Made by a program: the position numbers and the translations under genes. A stretch of DNA of 64,000 bases from Prasinococcaceae sp. CCMP 1430 (taxonomy: Eukaryota > Prasinodermophyta > Palmophyllophyceae > Prasinococcales > Prasinococcaceae). The notes beneath the pieces are model-generated. The model did not search any database and was not told where the DNA came from. It saw only the letters and a program-made list of their open reading frames with translations. Of this stretch, positions 40,961 to 51,162 are shown in pieces. Each line of letters starts with the position of its first letter. The first letter of the stretch is position 1. The stretch covers positions 1 through 64,000 of the forward strand of contig RQSC01001262.1 of the NCBI GenBank assembly GCA_013416795.1, in the 5' to 3' direction.

Positions 40961-42589
40961 TCATCGAAGAACAAGGGAAAGGGCAACATATTTAGCCCCA
41001 GTCAAGAAAGCTTGTGGCCAAAGACCAAACCCAAGAATAAGAAGGGTCATTCCGCCAATCAACCCTGCTTGATAGTCATCAGGGGTTTCCCATTCATGAA
41101 CATCTGTGGGCTGGCCTTCAAAATACATAATACTTACAAGTCGAAGATAATAGAACGTTGAAACAACGGAAGTAAGAAGACCCAAAAGAGCAATCCCATA
41201 GGCGTGGGCTTCAACGGCTGCCATAAGAACAAGAGCCTTTGAAGCAAATCCAGCAAGTGGGGGAATCCCAGCCATGCTAAGAACGCCAACACTGAGGCAG
41301 AAGGCCATCATTGGGTGGGTGTGTCCTAGGCCTTGAAGCTCATGCAATCGAAGAATCCGTCGGCTTTCTCCTGCACTTCGAAGAGAAAGAAGGATTCCGA
41401 ACACCAAGAGAGACATACAAATATACAGACTCATGTACACAAGGGTTGCTGTATACCCGCTTTCTCCAACACAAGAAAGTGAGAGAAGAATCCATCCCAC
41501 ATGTCCAATTGAAGAATAGGCAAAAACCCGCTTCAACTTTGTTTGGGCAAGAGCTCCCCAGGCTCCCACAAGAAAGGAAAGACCAGCACATCCTCCGAAG
41601 AGAATACCCCAGGCTTCATACACGGAAGCTGGTGAAAGACTGAGGATTCGAAGAACCAAACTAAAGAGTGCCATCTTTGGTCCCACCGCAAAGAAGGCTG
41701 TCACTGGTGTTGGTGCACCTTCATACACATCAGGAACCCAAATATGGAAGGGAGCAGCTCCCACTTTAAACATAAGACCGACCCCAAGACAAAGAAGTCC
41801 CATAAGAAGAGGAGTATCAAGAGTGGTCGATTCTGACGCTTGAAGAAAAAGGGAAATATCATCCAATTTTGTAAACCCGGTCAATCCATACAGAAGACTT
41901 GCCCCAAAAAGGAAGATAGCAGATGCAAGGGCTCCAAGAACAAAGTATTTCAACCCAGCTTCAACAGAAAGCACACTCTGACGTTTTGAAGCTGCAAGAA
42001 CATAGAGACACATTGATTGAAACTCAATGCAAAGGTACACCATCAAAAGGTCATTTGCTTGGACAAGAAGAATCATACTCAGTCCCGCGTACAAAATAAG
42101 AGCGTTAATTTCGTACGGAGGAAGGCGATCCAAAAAATGTGTATGGTAGGATCCCGCAAGAAGGATGGTTGCAAGGGTCGCACAAAGCAAAAGAACACTG
42201 AGGTAGGAAGCCAAAGGATCCAAACAAAGCCCTTTATTAAAAATCTCTCGATCGATCCCATCCACTCCATTCATATAAAGAGTGGCAGTCAAAAGAAGAG
42301 TGAACCCTCCAAGCAATCCATAAGGACCGCTCAAAGCCGGATACTTGTAGGATTGCGTGGTTGCAATCCATACAGCCCACATGAGAAGGAAAAGCCCCAT
42401 AAGACTTAGATAGGTCTCTGGAAGGAAGTAGACCCAATCATAGTGAAAGAAAGATTCGGGATGGTCGTACCCGTGCAATCCTGGAAGACTGTGTGTTTCA
42501 GCTTGGGCGCGGGCAATTGCCAAATCTTCGGTCGGGCTCGGAAGAAAGGGGGAGAAAAATGCCAATGGTTGAGAAGAAGGGGAGTGCAT
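40961..42589 (-). CDS. nad2: NADH dehydrogenase subunit 2 (complex I)
   Basis: An antiporter-like membrane subunit, 542 residues with about 14 helices. LCIEFQSMCLYVLAA (helix with conserved Glu), GLMFKVGAAPFHIWVPDVYEGAPTPVTAF and KRVFAYSSIGHVGWILL are the core signatures. ATG 42589 follows the conserved start region; the frame upstream to 42691 begins with TTG and overlaps spacer. About 55 hydrophilic residues precede the first helix, which is longer than in plants. Confidence 0.97.
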   Translation of the reverse strand: MHSPSSQPLAFFSPFLPSPTEDLAIARAQAETHSLPGLHGYDHPESFFHYDWVYFLPETYLSLMGLFLLMWAVWIATTQSYKYPALSGPYGLLGGFTLLLTATLYMNGVDGIDREIFNKGLCLDPLASYLSVLLLCATLATILLAGSYHTHFLDRLPPYEINALILYAGLSMILLVQANDLLMVYLCIEFQSMCLYVLAASKRQSVLSVEAGLKYFVLGALASAIFLFGASLLYGLTGFTKLDDISLFLQASESTTLDTPLLMGLLCLGVGLMFKVGAAPFHIWVPDVYEGAPTPVTAFFAVGPKMALFSLVLRILSLSPASVYEAWGILFGGCAGLSFLVGAWGALAQTKLKRVFAYSSIGHVGWILLSLSCVGESGYTATLVYMSLYICMSLLVFGILLSLRSAGESRRILRLHELQGLGHTHPMMAFCLSVGVLSMAGIPPLAGFASKALVLMAAVEAHAYGIALLGLLTSVVSTFYYLRLVSIMYFEGQPTDVHEWETPDDYQAGLIGGMTLLILGFGLWPQAFLTGAKYVALSLVLR

Positions 42590-42698
42590 AATCAACAGAA
42601 AGGGTCCACGAAACCCAGGAAAAGAAAAAAAGCCAACAGACCCTGTGTGCCTGTTTTGAAAGTCATTCTTCGGAAGAGAGTTTTTCTTCAAAACTCTC

Positions 42699-44153
42699 TC
42701 AGAGAAGGTGAGCCATCAGATGGGCCAGACTTGCATGCATAGGATTCAAAAGTGCATCTGGATAAATTCCAAAGAAAACAGCCCCACTCAAAAGAGGAAG
42801 GAGAAGAGCAAGTTCCCGCCGATTGACATCCGCATGTGCTTTGAGTGCCCAAGGCTTTGGGAGTCCAAAAATAATTCGGTTACACACCCAGAGTTGGTAT
42901 GCACCACCAAGGATCATTCCAAGAGCACCTCCAAAGGCAAGAACCGAGCTTACACTGAAACACCCGCAGAGCACCAAAAACTCTCCGACAAAGGAAACTG
43001 TTCCTGGGAGACCAATGTTTGCCATAGAAAGAAAGACAAAGATTGCTCCAAAAAGAGGCATTGTAAGGACGAGACCTCCGTAGTAGTGTACCAATCGAGT
43101 CTTATATCGGTCATACAAGGCTCCAATCATCACAAAAAGGGCAGAACTGACAAATCCGTGTCCCAACATGAGGAAAAGAGCTCCTTCAACCCCTGTCTGA
43201 GTCAAACTAAAGATTCCAAGAGTGACAACCCCCATGTGTGCAACCGAGGAATAGGCAATGATTTTCTTCAAGTCAATTTGTCGGATGGTTGTCAAGGAAG
43301 TATACACAATAGCAGCCAAACTCAGGGTACAGACCAAGGGACTGAAGTACACACAGGCGTCTGGCAAAAGGGGAAGAGAGAGTCGAAGGAATCCGTACCC
43401 TCCGAGCTTCAGCATAATTCCAGCAAGAAAGACAGACCCTCCAGTCGGTGCCTCAACGTGGGCCTCGGGCAACCACACATGCATAGGGACCATAGGAATC
43501 TTGACTCCAAAGGCAACAAAAAAGGCCAACCATACAAGAAGCTGGCGTTCAAAGGAGAGTTCACAATTCGCAAGAACAGTAAGGTCGGTTGTTCCCGCCT
43601 CAGTTGCCAGAAGAACAAGGGCAAGAAGCATAAGGACAGACCCAGCCAAGGTGTACAGGAAAAACATGTAGGCTGCTTGAATCTTTCGAGATCGAGATCC
43701 CCAAACCCCGATAATCACATACATTGGAATAAGGACAGCCTCGAAAAAGATATAAAACATCAAAAGATCCAAACTCAGAAAGACTCCCAGAGTAAGGCTT
43801 TCCAAAACAAGGAAAGCAATGAAATAGTCTTTCACACCATAATTCAACGTCCATCCTGCAAGAAGGCAAAGAGGAACCAAAAGGGTGGTCAAAAGAACCA
43901 AAAAGATTGAGATTCCATCGATCCCAAGAATAAAGTTGATCCCGTATTCTTGGAGGTAAGGAAAGGTGGTCACCATTTGGTACTTCGGGGTCGCACTATT
44001 AAATTGGGTGTACACTCCAAGGGAAGCAACCAAGGTTGCACAGGACGCGCTAAGGCCAACAATTTTTTGGGTTTCCACACGGTCTGCGGGAAGAAGGAGG
44101 ATGAGTCCTACACCGAGAAGGGGAAGAAAAAGCAAGACTGGTAGAAGAAACAT
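42699..44153 (-). CDS. nad4: NADH dehydrogenase subunit 4 (complex I)
   Basis: An antiporter-like subunit, 484 residues. GIDGISIFLVLLTTLLVPLCLLAGW, FFEAVLIPMYVIIGVWGSR (conserved Glu), VKIPMVPMHVWLPEAHVEAPTGGSVFLAG and KKIIAYSSVAHMGVVTLGIF are diagnostic. ATG 44153 is chosen over TTG 44165. It precedes nad2 on the same strand in the order nad5-nad4-nad2. Confidence 0.98.
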   Translation of the reverse strand: MFLLPVLLFLPLLGVGLILLLPADRVETQKIVGLSASCATLVASLGVYTQFNSATPKYQMVTTFPYLQEYGINFILGIDGISIFLVLLTTLLVPLCLLAGWTLNYGVKDYFIAFLVLESLTLGVFLSLDLLMFYIFFEAVLIPMYVIIGVWGSRSRKIQAAYMFFLYTLAGSVLMLLALVLLATEAGTTDLTVLANCELSFERQLLVWLAFFVAFGVKIPMVPMHVWLPEAHVEAPTGGSVFLAGIMLKLGGYGFLRLSLPLLPDACVYFSPLVCTLSLAAIVYTSLTTIRQIDLKKIIAYSSVAHMGVVTLGIFSLTQTGVEGALFLMLGHGFVSSALFVMIGALYDRYKTRLVHYYGGLVLTMPLFGAIFVFLSMANIGLPGTVSFVGEFLVLCGCFSVSSVLAFGGALGMILGGAYQLWVCNRIIFGLPKPWALKAHADVNRRELALLLPLLSGAVFFGIYPDALLNPMHASLAHLMAHLL

Positions 44154-44233
44154 ACAAGAAAGCAAAAAGGAAAGGGTTTCTCAGTGCACCAAAAAAGGTT
44201 TGTTTTTCAAAGAAACCAAAAAAAAAAGAGAAC

Positions 44234-46255
44234 TCAGACTGCAAGTCCAAGAAGACTGATTCCTGCCAACAAAAGAGCAAAACCTTCGTCTGGACCGAAT
44301 CCAAGAGAAAGAACCCCTGAAGCTGGTCCAAGAAGACTCAGAAGAAGAAGAATCAGACAAAAGGCAAGAACAGATGCGTAATGTGGAAGACTTGTCCAGG
44401 ATCGAAGTCGAAGCACTGGAAGAAGAGACCCTGCACTAAACTTTGCACCCGTTGGACCAAAGACTTCAAGAAGACCTTTATCAATGGTCTTGAAGGTCAC
44501 GTGGTATCCGAAGAAAAGAGCAGTCCACCCGAAGACTTCAGCATAAATTTTATCAATAAACCATCGCTTGTTTGTGAAAATATAAAAAGTCCGAACACTC
44601 TGACTTCGAGTAAGGGCTGCCAGTGCCATCTTTCGAAGGGGACCAAGGTGTACAAGGTAGGCCAAGGTTGCGCCAAGGGTGGTTGCAATCAAAGGTGCAA
44701 CCTTCGCTGAAAGCGGAACAAGCTCAGCCTCGAACCCTTGGGTCAGCCCTCCAGCAGCAACCAGAGACCCTCCCCAAAAGGGAGTCCCCAACCCAGTGAA
44801 GGCTTCTTTCAATCCTTCTGCTCCAAAAATCGAACAGGTTGTAAGAACCAACAAAGGAATAAGAATAGTCCAGGATCCTTCATGGGCAAGAAGAATACCA
44901 GCCTTTGAAGTTCGACTCTCTCCCCAGAAAACCATAAAGAGAAGGCGAAAGGAATAGTACGAAGTACAGAAGGCTGCAAAAATTCCAAGAAGGTAGGCCA
45001 GAAGTCCGGTTGCCATCCCACGGGAATAGGCAGCTTCAAGAACAAGGTCCTTTGAATAAAAGGCTCCAAGGTAAGGAAATCCAACCAAAGCGAGACTTCC
45101 AACAACCATACATGCGTAGGTAAGAGGAAGGAGACGGGCGAGTCCTCCCATCTTTCGCATATCTTGTTCTCCTCCAATCGCATGAATCACAGATCCAGCA
45201 CAAAGGAAAAGAAGGGCTTTAAAGAAAGCGTGAATGATCATGTGATAGAGAGCAACCGCGTACGCACCAACTCCTGCTGCAAACACCATATATCCCAGCT
45301 GACTACAGGTTGAGTAGGCAATCACTCGCTTCATATCATTCTGGGTCAGCCCAGTCACGGCTCCAAGAAGGGCGGTGGTTGCCCCTACAACGGTGGCAAC
45401 CTGAAGGGCGATCGGTGCATACGCAAGAAGAGGGCTGACTCGTGCCAAAAGAAAGACCCCAGCAGTAACCATGGTCGCAGCGTGAATCAAGGCTGAAACA
45501 GGGGTCGGTCCTTCCATCGCATCAGGAAGCCAGGTGTGAAGGCCAACCTGTGCGGACTTTCCAATCGCACCAATAAAAAGAAGGCAGCCAATCGCTGTCA
45601 ACGCATGAACCTCGTACCCAAAAAAGATAAGAAGGTCTTCTGCATGAAGGTGTGCAGTGCTGAAAACAGTGGCATAGTCCAAAGACTTGAAAAGGGCATA
45701 AATCCCAAAAATTCCAAGGGCCAAACCAACGTCTCCAACTCGGTTCATAATCATTGCTTTAATCGAAGCCTTATTTGCTTGTGCCCGAGTAAACCAAAAG
45801 TTGATAAGAAGGTAGGATGCAAGACCAACACCTTCCCATCCAAGGAAAAGAATAAGAAAGTTATCCCCTGTGACCAAAAGCATCATAAAGATAGTAAAGG
45901 TCGACAAGTAGGTCATGAAACGTGGAAGGTGGGGATCCGCACTCATATACCCAATAGAATACAAATGAACCAAGCTTGAAACCCCAGTAATCATGCAAAG
46001 CATAACCATTGTAAGGGTGTCAAAAAGGAAGCCCCATTGTGCATCAAAGGCCTCGGAGTGGACCCATCGCCCAAGAGTCAGTGTACAAGGGGACCCACCA
46101 TATCCGACCTCGTACAAACCGATAAAACTGAGAAGAGCAGAAAGGGCGACCGCAGTCGTGGTGAGAAGAGCTGTTCCTCGACCTCCCATGGCTCGTCCAA
46201 AGAAGCAGCCAAAAAGAGTTCCAAGAGTGGGAAGCAAGAGAAGAACCAGATACAT
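44234..46255 (-). CDS. nad5: NADH dehydrogenase subunit 5 (complex I)
   Basis: The distal antiporter-like subunit, 673 residues. NFWFTRAQANKASIKAMIMNRVGDVGLALG, GKSAQVGLHTWLPDAMEGPTPVSALIHAATMVTAGVFL and KRVIAYSTCSQLGYM are the family core; the C-terminal lateral helix region follows. ATG 46255 is taken, since the open frame upstream runs through repeat B and a tRNA. A stretch of this gene (44552-44770) is found again at 47644-47862. Confidence 0.98.
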   Translation of the reverse strand: MYLVLLLLPTLGTLFGCFFGRAMGGRGTALLTTTAVALSALLSFIGLYEVGYGGSPCTLTLGRWVHSEAFDAQWGFLFDTLTMVMLCMITGVSSLVHLYSIGYMSADPHLPRFMTYLSTFTIFMMLLVTGDNFLILFLGWEGVGLASYLLINFWFTRAQANKASIKAMIMNRVGDVGLALGIFGIYALFKSLDYATVFSTAHLHAEDLLIFFGYEVHALTAIGCLLFIGAIGKSAQVGLHTWLPDAMEGPTPVSALIHAATMVTAGVFLLARVSPLLAYAPIALQVATVVGATTALLGAVTGLTQNDMKRVIAYSTCSQLGYMVFAAGVGAYAVALYHMIIHAFFKALLFLCAGSVIHAIGGEQDMRKMGGLARLLPLTYACMVVGSLALVGFPYLGAFYSKDLVLEAAYSRGMATGLLAYLLGIFAAFCTSYYSFRLLFMVFWGESRTSKAGILLAHEGSWTILIPLLVLTTCSIFGAEGLKEAFTGLGTPFWGGSLVAAGGLTQGFEAELVPLSAKVAPLIATTLGATLAYLVHLGPLRKMALAALTRSQSVRTFYIFTNKRWFIDKIYAEVFGWTALFFGYHVTFKTIDKGLLEVFGPTGAKFSAGSLLPVLRLRSWTSLPHYASVLAFCLILLLLSLLGPASGVLSLGFGPDEGFALLLAGISLLGLAV
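44552..44770 (-). repeat. Source of the 219-bp nad5 direct repeat
   Basis: Internal part of nad5, identical to 47644-47862 at an offset of 3092 in the portions compared. It encodes part of the C-terminal region. Confidence 0.93.
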
Positions 46256-46344
46256 AGTGAAAAAAAAAATGGTCTCCAAACCATGGTTGGTTTGATTGTG
46301 TGCCACCCTCCAAAAAATCTGTGGGTGGTCTAGGGTGAAGGTGA

Positions 46345-46417
46345 GAGCAGCACCTGGATTCGAACCAGGACACTCGAGGTCATGAGCCTCGCAGCCTTCC
46401 AATTGGCCCATGCTGCC
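46345..46417 (-). tRNA. trnM: tRNA with CAU anticodon, repeat copy
   Basis: Reverse-complement copy of 37873-37945 in repeat B. Confidence 0.75.
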
Positions 46418-46503
46418 GTGTCTCAGTCTTTGAAAGAAACCCTCTCTTTCTTTGACCGTATGGGAAAAAAGACACATATTTGACCATATGGGAAAAGAAA
46501 GGT

Positions 46504-47496
46504 TTACATTGGAAGAGCGTTCAATCCAAGAAGAAGACCACTCAACATACAGACCCATCCAAGGGAAAGAGGGAGGAAGACCTTCCACCCAAGGGCCATA
46601 AGTTGGTCATATCGGTATCGAGGAAGACTGGCTCGAACCCAAATATACCCAAGAAGAAGGAAGAGGGTTTTGACTGCATACCAGAACCCTCCAGGAATCA
46701 TGGTCAAAGGAAAGACCATAAGAGGAGGGTGCCACCCACCAAGGAAGAGAAGGACAAGAAGGGCAGACATGAGAATCATGTTTGCATACTCTCCAAGAAA
46801 GAAGAGGGCAAACCCCATAGACCCGTATTCAACGTTGTACCCTGCAACCAACTCCGCCTCCGCTTCTGGAAGGTCAAAGGGTGCTCGATTCGTTTCCGCA
46901 AGACAAGAAATGAAGAAAAGAAGAGCAATAGGGAAGAGAGGGAGGACAAGCCAGACTTCCTCCTGGGCTTTCACAATAGAAGCAATTTGAAGAGACCCTG
47001 TACAGAGAAGGACGGAAATCAAAATAAGTCCAATAGAAACCTCATAGGAAACCATCTGTGCGGTCGATCGGAGGGCTCCAAGAAAGGCATACTTTGAGTT
47101 CGATGCCCACCCTGCAATAATGATTCCATACACCCCCAAAGACCCTGTTGCAAAAATATACAAAATTCCAAGATCAAGGTCCACAAGAACAGCATCCTCT
47201 GAAAGAGGAAGAGCAGCCCACCCCATCATTGCAAAAATAAAGGTAAGGACTGGGGCGGCAACAAAAAGGTGAATATCTGAAAGGGTAGGAAGGGCAGCCT
47301 CTTTCACAAGAAGCTTCAAAGCATCCGCAAGGGGCTGGAAAAGCCCCCAGAGACCAACCACATCCGGCCCCTTTCGTCGTTGCATGGCCCCCATAATCTT
47401 TCGCTCTGCAAGGGTAAGGTAGGCAACCGCAATCAACAAAGGAAGAAGAAGACCAAGAATCTGGGTAAGTTGGAAGACAAAGGTAAGAAGTGTCAT
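46504..47496 (-). CDS. nad1: NADH dehydrogenase subunit 1, repeat copy
   Basis: Identical in protein to 36794-37786 in repeat B, including [15 protein letters not shown] and [11 protein letters not shown]. Identity of both copies points to recombination keeping the repeats alike, or to an assembly path through one repeat twice. Confidence 0.97.
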   Translation of the reverse strand: MTLLTFVFQLTQILGLLLPLLIAVAYLTLAERKIMGAMQRRKGPDVVGLWGLFQPLADALKLLVKEAALPTLSDIHLFVAAPVLTFIFAMMGWAALPLSEDAVLVDLDLGILYIFATGSLGVYGIIIAGWASNSKYAFLGALRSTAQMVSYEVSIGLILISVLLCTGSLQIASIVKAQEEVWLVLPLFPIALLFFISCLAETNRAPFDLPEAEAELVAGYNVEYGSMGFALFFLGEYANMILMSALLVLLFLGGWHPPLMVFPLTMIPGGFWYAVKTLFLLLGYIWVRASLPRYRYDQLMALGWKVFLPLSLGWVCMLSGLLLGLNALPM

Positions 47497-47643
47497 TCAG
47501 TCAAAGAAAGAAAAAGGAGACTGGTGGAAGCTTTCTTTCTGTACAAAAGAAAAAGAAAGGGAAACACAAGAAAAAAGACTGAGTTTTTCAGAAAAAAGAG
47601 TCTGAAAAAAGAAAGACTTCCTTTCTTTCCTGCTCCCTACGGG

Positions 47644-47862
47644 ATCAATAAACCATCGCTTGTTTGTGAAAATATAAAAAGTCCGAACACTCTGACTTCG
47701 AGTAAGGGCTGCCAGTGCCATCTTTCGAAGGGGACCAAGGTGTACAAGGTAGGCCAAGGTTGCGCCAAGGGTGGTTGCAATCAAAGGTGCAACCTTCGCT
47801 GAAAGCGGAACAAGCTCAGCCTCGAACCCTTGGGTCAGCCCTCCAGCAGCAACCAGAGACCC
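47644..47862 (-). pseudogene. nad5: Truncated nad5 fragment (219 bp) at insert end
   Basis: Same sequence as 44552-44770, joined at one side to the outer end of repeat B, with a two-base overlap (AT), and at the other to GC-rich nuclear DNA after GAGACCC. It lacks both ends of nad5 and cannot make the subunit. A chimeric open frame on the minus strand runs from it into the repeat. Confidence 0.9.
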
Positions 47863-47903
47863 CCCCCGCTGCTCTCAGGCCCGCCCCGCGCCACCCGCCA
47901 ACC

Positions 47904-47948
47904 GTTAGGGTCCAAAATAAAACCCTTAATGAGGTCTTAACCCTAACC
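47904..47948 (-). repeat. Telomere-like degenerate motif, right flank
   Basis: On the minus strand GGGTTAGGGTTAAGACCTC is followed by ATTAAGGGTTTTATTTTGG. It resembles 3553-3588 over about 36 bases. The interval 47863-48220 otherwise holds no gene I recognise. Confidence 0.6.
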
Positions 47949-48324
47949 CCAACGCCGGGCGGGACCCCCTGCGGCGGCCTTTTTTTTTGCGCGCGTTTTT
48001 CTTCGGTATTTTACGCGGCGAGATTTCGTGAGTTTGCATGTGAATTCGCGGCGTCGTTCCGGAAAAAGGCGGAAAATGCGCGAGGAAAAAACGAGCGGAT
48101 AAGACGGCGCTGCGGCGGGGGTGCCACAGGGGCACGCGCTGCGGGCGGGGTGTGTGGGGGGCGAGGGGGGGGGAGGGAGCGAGGGAGGTGTGAGGGGCGC
48201 CCGCCTTTCGCGCGGTGAGGATGGCCGCGCGCGCGGTGCGCGCCGCGGGCGCGGGCGCACGGGGGCGCCGGTCGGCGGCGGGGCGCGGGGACAGCAGGGG
48301 GTGCAGCGTCGCGCAGCGGGCGCG

Positions 48325-49055
48325 ATGGGCGCAGCGGGGGTTGCAATGCTCTCTGCCGCCGCGCCCGCGCGCGCCGACGCGCCCGCGCAAACGCCAGAGG
48401 AGATACGCAAACAGATTGAGGCGCTGCAGAGCCAGCTCGACAGCCTCAAGCAGCAGACGCCCCCTGCGCTCGAGATCGCCGCCGCCGACGCAACCGCGCC
48501 AGCCGTCGAGGTGGACGCGGCCGACGCGGCCGCGCCGGCTTCCGACTCTGTCGTCTACGAGCCGCCAGCGGAGGCGCCGTACGTCGATATGAAGACGTAC
48601 AAGCTCAGCGAGGACTCCGTGGAGATCATTGACGGCGTGCCCAACACCGCGGGTGGCCTCGCCGTGCAGGTGCGTGCGGCTGCGCGGCCTTGACTCGCTG
48701 GGCGTTCCGTGTGCTGCGCGGGGGCGTGCGAGGAGCGCCCGAAGAGAGAGCGCAGCGCACGTGCGCGAGGAATGGGGCTGACAGAGCGCACACCCACGTC
48801 ACCTCTTGCGAACGCGTGCGTGCGCTTCCGCAGGCGGGGCTCGTCCTGGGCTTCCTGCTGCTGATCGGCACCACCGCGGGCGTGGCATACCTAAACTTTC
48901 AGGGCTGGCAGGACGAGAGGGAGATCAAGAAGATGAACGAGCAGTTTCAGTTCGACAAGGCCATCGGCGACGCCGGGCTCAAGGCCGGCGAAGGCGACTC
49001 GCAGAAGAAGCAGCGTTCGATCTCGAAGAAGGGTAGGGGATTCGGTGGGAAGTAA
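48325..49055 (+). CDS. Putative thylakoid-targeted small membrane protein (two exons, N-terminus uncertain)
   Basis: Exon 1 ends at 48669 (CAG|GTGCGT) and exon 2 runs 48834-49055 (TTCCGCAG|GCG), phase 0. The start region MGAAGVAMLSAAAPARADA looks like a lumen-targeting signal with an AxA cleavage site. It is followed by a short Gln-rich coiled stretch (PEEIRKQIEALQSQLDSLKQQ), an acidic Ala-rich linker, then in exon 2 one membrane helix (AGLVLGFLLLIGTTAGVAYL) and a basic tail. An ATG at 48221 in another frame encodes a transit-like MAARAVRAAGAG start; a missing intron or length error between them would join the two into a bipartite plastid presequence. The family is not recognised. Confidence 0.55.
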
Positions 49056-49104
49056 GAGGGTTTTGGCATGTGAGCACACACACAGTTACATCGCGACGCC
49101 CTCC

Positions 49105-49112
49105 GTACATTA

Positions 49113-49146
<34 letters not shown>

Positions 49147-49149
49147 TGT
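49105..49149 (+). repeat. (TC)n-(TG)n microsatellite
   Basis: A CT run passing into a GT run, in the short spacer between the two convergent genes. Confidence 0.85.
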
Positions 49150-49227
49150 CTTCGTCTGTTTCTCCGTCCCTGTACCCCCCCGCCCCCCCCCGTCTCTTCC
49201 TCCTCGTCTTTTTGCGTCTACTCTCAC

Positions 49228-50154
49228 TCACTTGCCCCCCTCCGCTGCGAAGCCCCTGCCGGCCCCGAAGAGCCGCGCGTACGCCTCGCCGCTGACCAGG
49301 CTGTTGCCGTCCGGCGGCGCCAGCCGCGGCGCCGACGAGGCGCGCTCCTCGGCGAGGATCGCCGCGGCGTGTGCCTTGATGCGCTCCATCTTGCCGCCGT
49401 ACGCCCAGTCGTACTGGTAAGCCGTCACGAAGCTGGGCGTGCGTGTGTGTGCATGCGCGTGTCCAGGCGTGCCATGTGCGCGCCCAAGTGCATGCACGCG
49501 CAAGCGAGTAAGTGGGAGCGTGAGTGAGTGCGCGTGTGCATGCGTGCGTGTGCACACACGCGCGACACGCGCAAGTGGAGGGTCAGCCTGAGTGGGGGCC
49601 GGGAGACTGTGATGCACTCGCACGAGGTGAGGGCGGCCCAGGCTCGTCGGCCCGTTCTCGCGCAACAGGGCATGCATGGCGCCCCCGTGCCCGCCCGCGC
49701 GCCCTCTAGCACGCGCCCACCGACGCACCTGAGCGGCACGGCCGCCACTCCCCCGCCGGGCCCTTGGCCGCGCGCGATGCCGGCCGCGCCGATGAGCAGC
49801 GCCGTACACAGGCCGCAGCCCAGCCACGGCAGCAGCTCTCGCGCGCCGGCTATCTGCAGCGCCATCTGTTTGTTTTGGCGCGCGCGCGCACGCGTTCGCA
49901 GGTGTCCGCGGCGGCGACAAGCGGTATGTGCGCGTGCGCGCCAGTGTGTCAGTCCGTCACACGCACCGGCACGCGCTCGCGCGAGCTCGCGCGCGAGCAC
50001 GCGGGCGCCGAGGTCACCGGCGCTACGGCGCACGCCTCTCTCTCTCTCTCTTCCCCCCCCCGCGTGCACGCACCTGCGTCTCCCTGACTTTCAGCTGCAT
50101 CTCTCGCTGGCCCTCGATCATGCCCTTGGGGATGGCGCTCAGCGCGTTGCCCAT
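49228..50154 (-). CDS. PLGRKT-like (plasminogen receptor KT / C9orf46 family) membrane protein
   Basis: Three exons on the minus strand give 140 residues: 50154-50074, 49865-49729 and 49432-49228, with introns 50073-49866 and 49728-49433, all GT..AG. Exon 1 MGNALSAIPKGM ends in a Gln/Arg-rich helix. Exon 2 opens MALQIAGARELLPWLG and spans a membrane. Exon 3, after VAAVPL, gives SFVTAYQYDWAYGGKMERIKA. These match human PLGRKT block for block (MAMQIAWSREFLKYFG, VPLSFILTYQYDLGYG..LERMK), and the length is near its 147 residues. The N-terminal helix is shorter than in human, so a small extra exon cannot be excluded. The basic role in algae is unknown; in animals it is a two-pass membrane protein. 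Confidence 0.82.
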
Positions 50155-50718
50155 GGCTGGCGTGCGGCGCGGGGCCGCAGTCCACGTGCGCGTGTGCGCG
50201 CGCGCGCGCCTGCGCCGTGTTCAGAGTGTCCACCAGAGTGCCGCACAGCAGTCAATGTCAACGGGTCCTGCGGAGCCGGGCGCGTGCGCGCGCGCGTGAG
50301 AGCGCCAACGTGCGTGAGCGAGCCAAGCAGAGGCGCCAGGCGCGCGGCGCGCGCGCTTGCGCACCCCCGCGCGAGCGCGCTCGCTACGGGCATGCCCAAG
50401 CCGTCCAGCGGGAGGTGGATGGGGTTGGTGCCCAGCCAGCCAGGCCGCACTCGCGCACCCGATCCGAACGCGCGCGCTAAAACGAGTTCGCACCGCCGGC
50501 GCGACCACCCGCTCAGGCTCGAGGCTCGAGTCCCGAGGCTCCCGCCGCGTGCGGCGCGCCGCGCGTTTCCACGCCCACCCATCCGTCCGCCCGCCCTCGG
50601 CGCACGCCGCGCGCGCGCACACCTCTGTCCCTGTACCCAGACAGGACGGCCCGCCGCCGCGCGGTTCGCGTATGGCGCGCGCGCTGCTGGCTGGCGCTGC
50701 CGTCTCATTGAACACATT

Positions 50719-50945
50719 GGCGGTCTAACACGTGTGTGTGTATGTGCGTGTGTGTGTGTGTTTGTGCATGTGTGTGTGTGTGCATGTGTGTGTGCATGTG
50801 TGTGTGTGTGTATGCGTGTTTGTAGGCGCGCGCGCGTGGCCGACACACTCGAAAAGTGTGCGTGTTCTGTGCGTGCTGTCGTGAGCGTATCGAATTCACA
50901 GAAGCCGAACGTGCGGAACTCTGCGAGTAACGGCACACGCACGCA

Positions 50946-51007
<62 letters not shown>

Positions 51008-51022
51008 CACACACACACACAC
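50719..51022 (+). repeat. (TG)n and (CA)n microsatellites
   Basis: A long imperfect TG run (about 50732-50812) and a near-perfect CA run (about 50946-51005) bracket a short unique stretch. The interval 50155-51162 contains no gene I recognise; it is the upstream side of the PLGRKT-like gene and the downstream side of the dynein gene. Confidence 0.88.
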
Positions 51023-51162
51023 GCCGCCGCGCGGTGGGCTCCCACGATGCGGTGCGTTGATGGTTTTATTACACGTCGTTTTGCGGGTTGTATATACAGT
51101 ACATGTACAGATTTTGCGGGGAGGGCACGCGCGCTCTCGCGCAGCCCCCTGCCGACGCTCCG

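Larger units (their letters stand above)
46311..47645 (-). repeat. Inverted repeat B, right copy
   Basis: Reverse complement of 36645-37979. Its inner edge lies in the spacer upstream of nad5 and its outer edge cuts trnE, leaving the last 15 bases only. Confidence 0.95.

Noticed and set aside
42708-43910. A 400-codon plus-strand frame
   Set aside because: It is antisense to nad4, with Lys/Ser/Asn-rich content produced by reading the complement; no family features.
44234-46588. A 784-codon frame for nad5 starting at 46588
   Set aside because: The first 111 codons run through repeat B and a tRNA gene on the same strand; the NAD5 family start is at 46255.
50719-51022. CRISPR-like or tandem regulatory array
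   Set aside because: It is plain TG/CA dinucleotide microsatellite without spacers.
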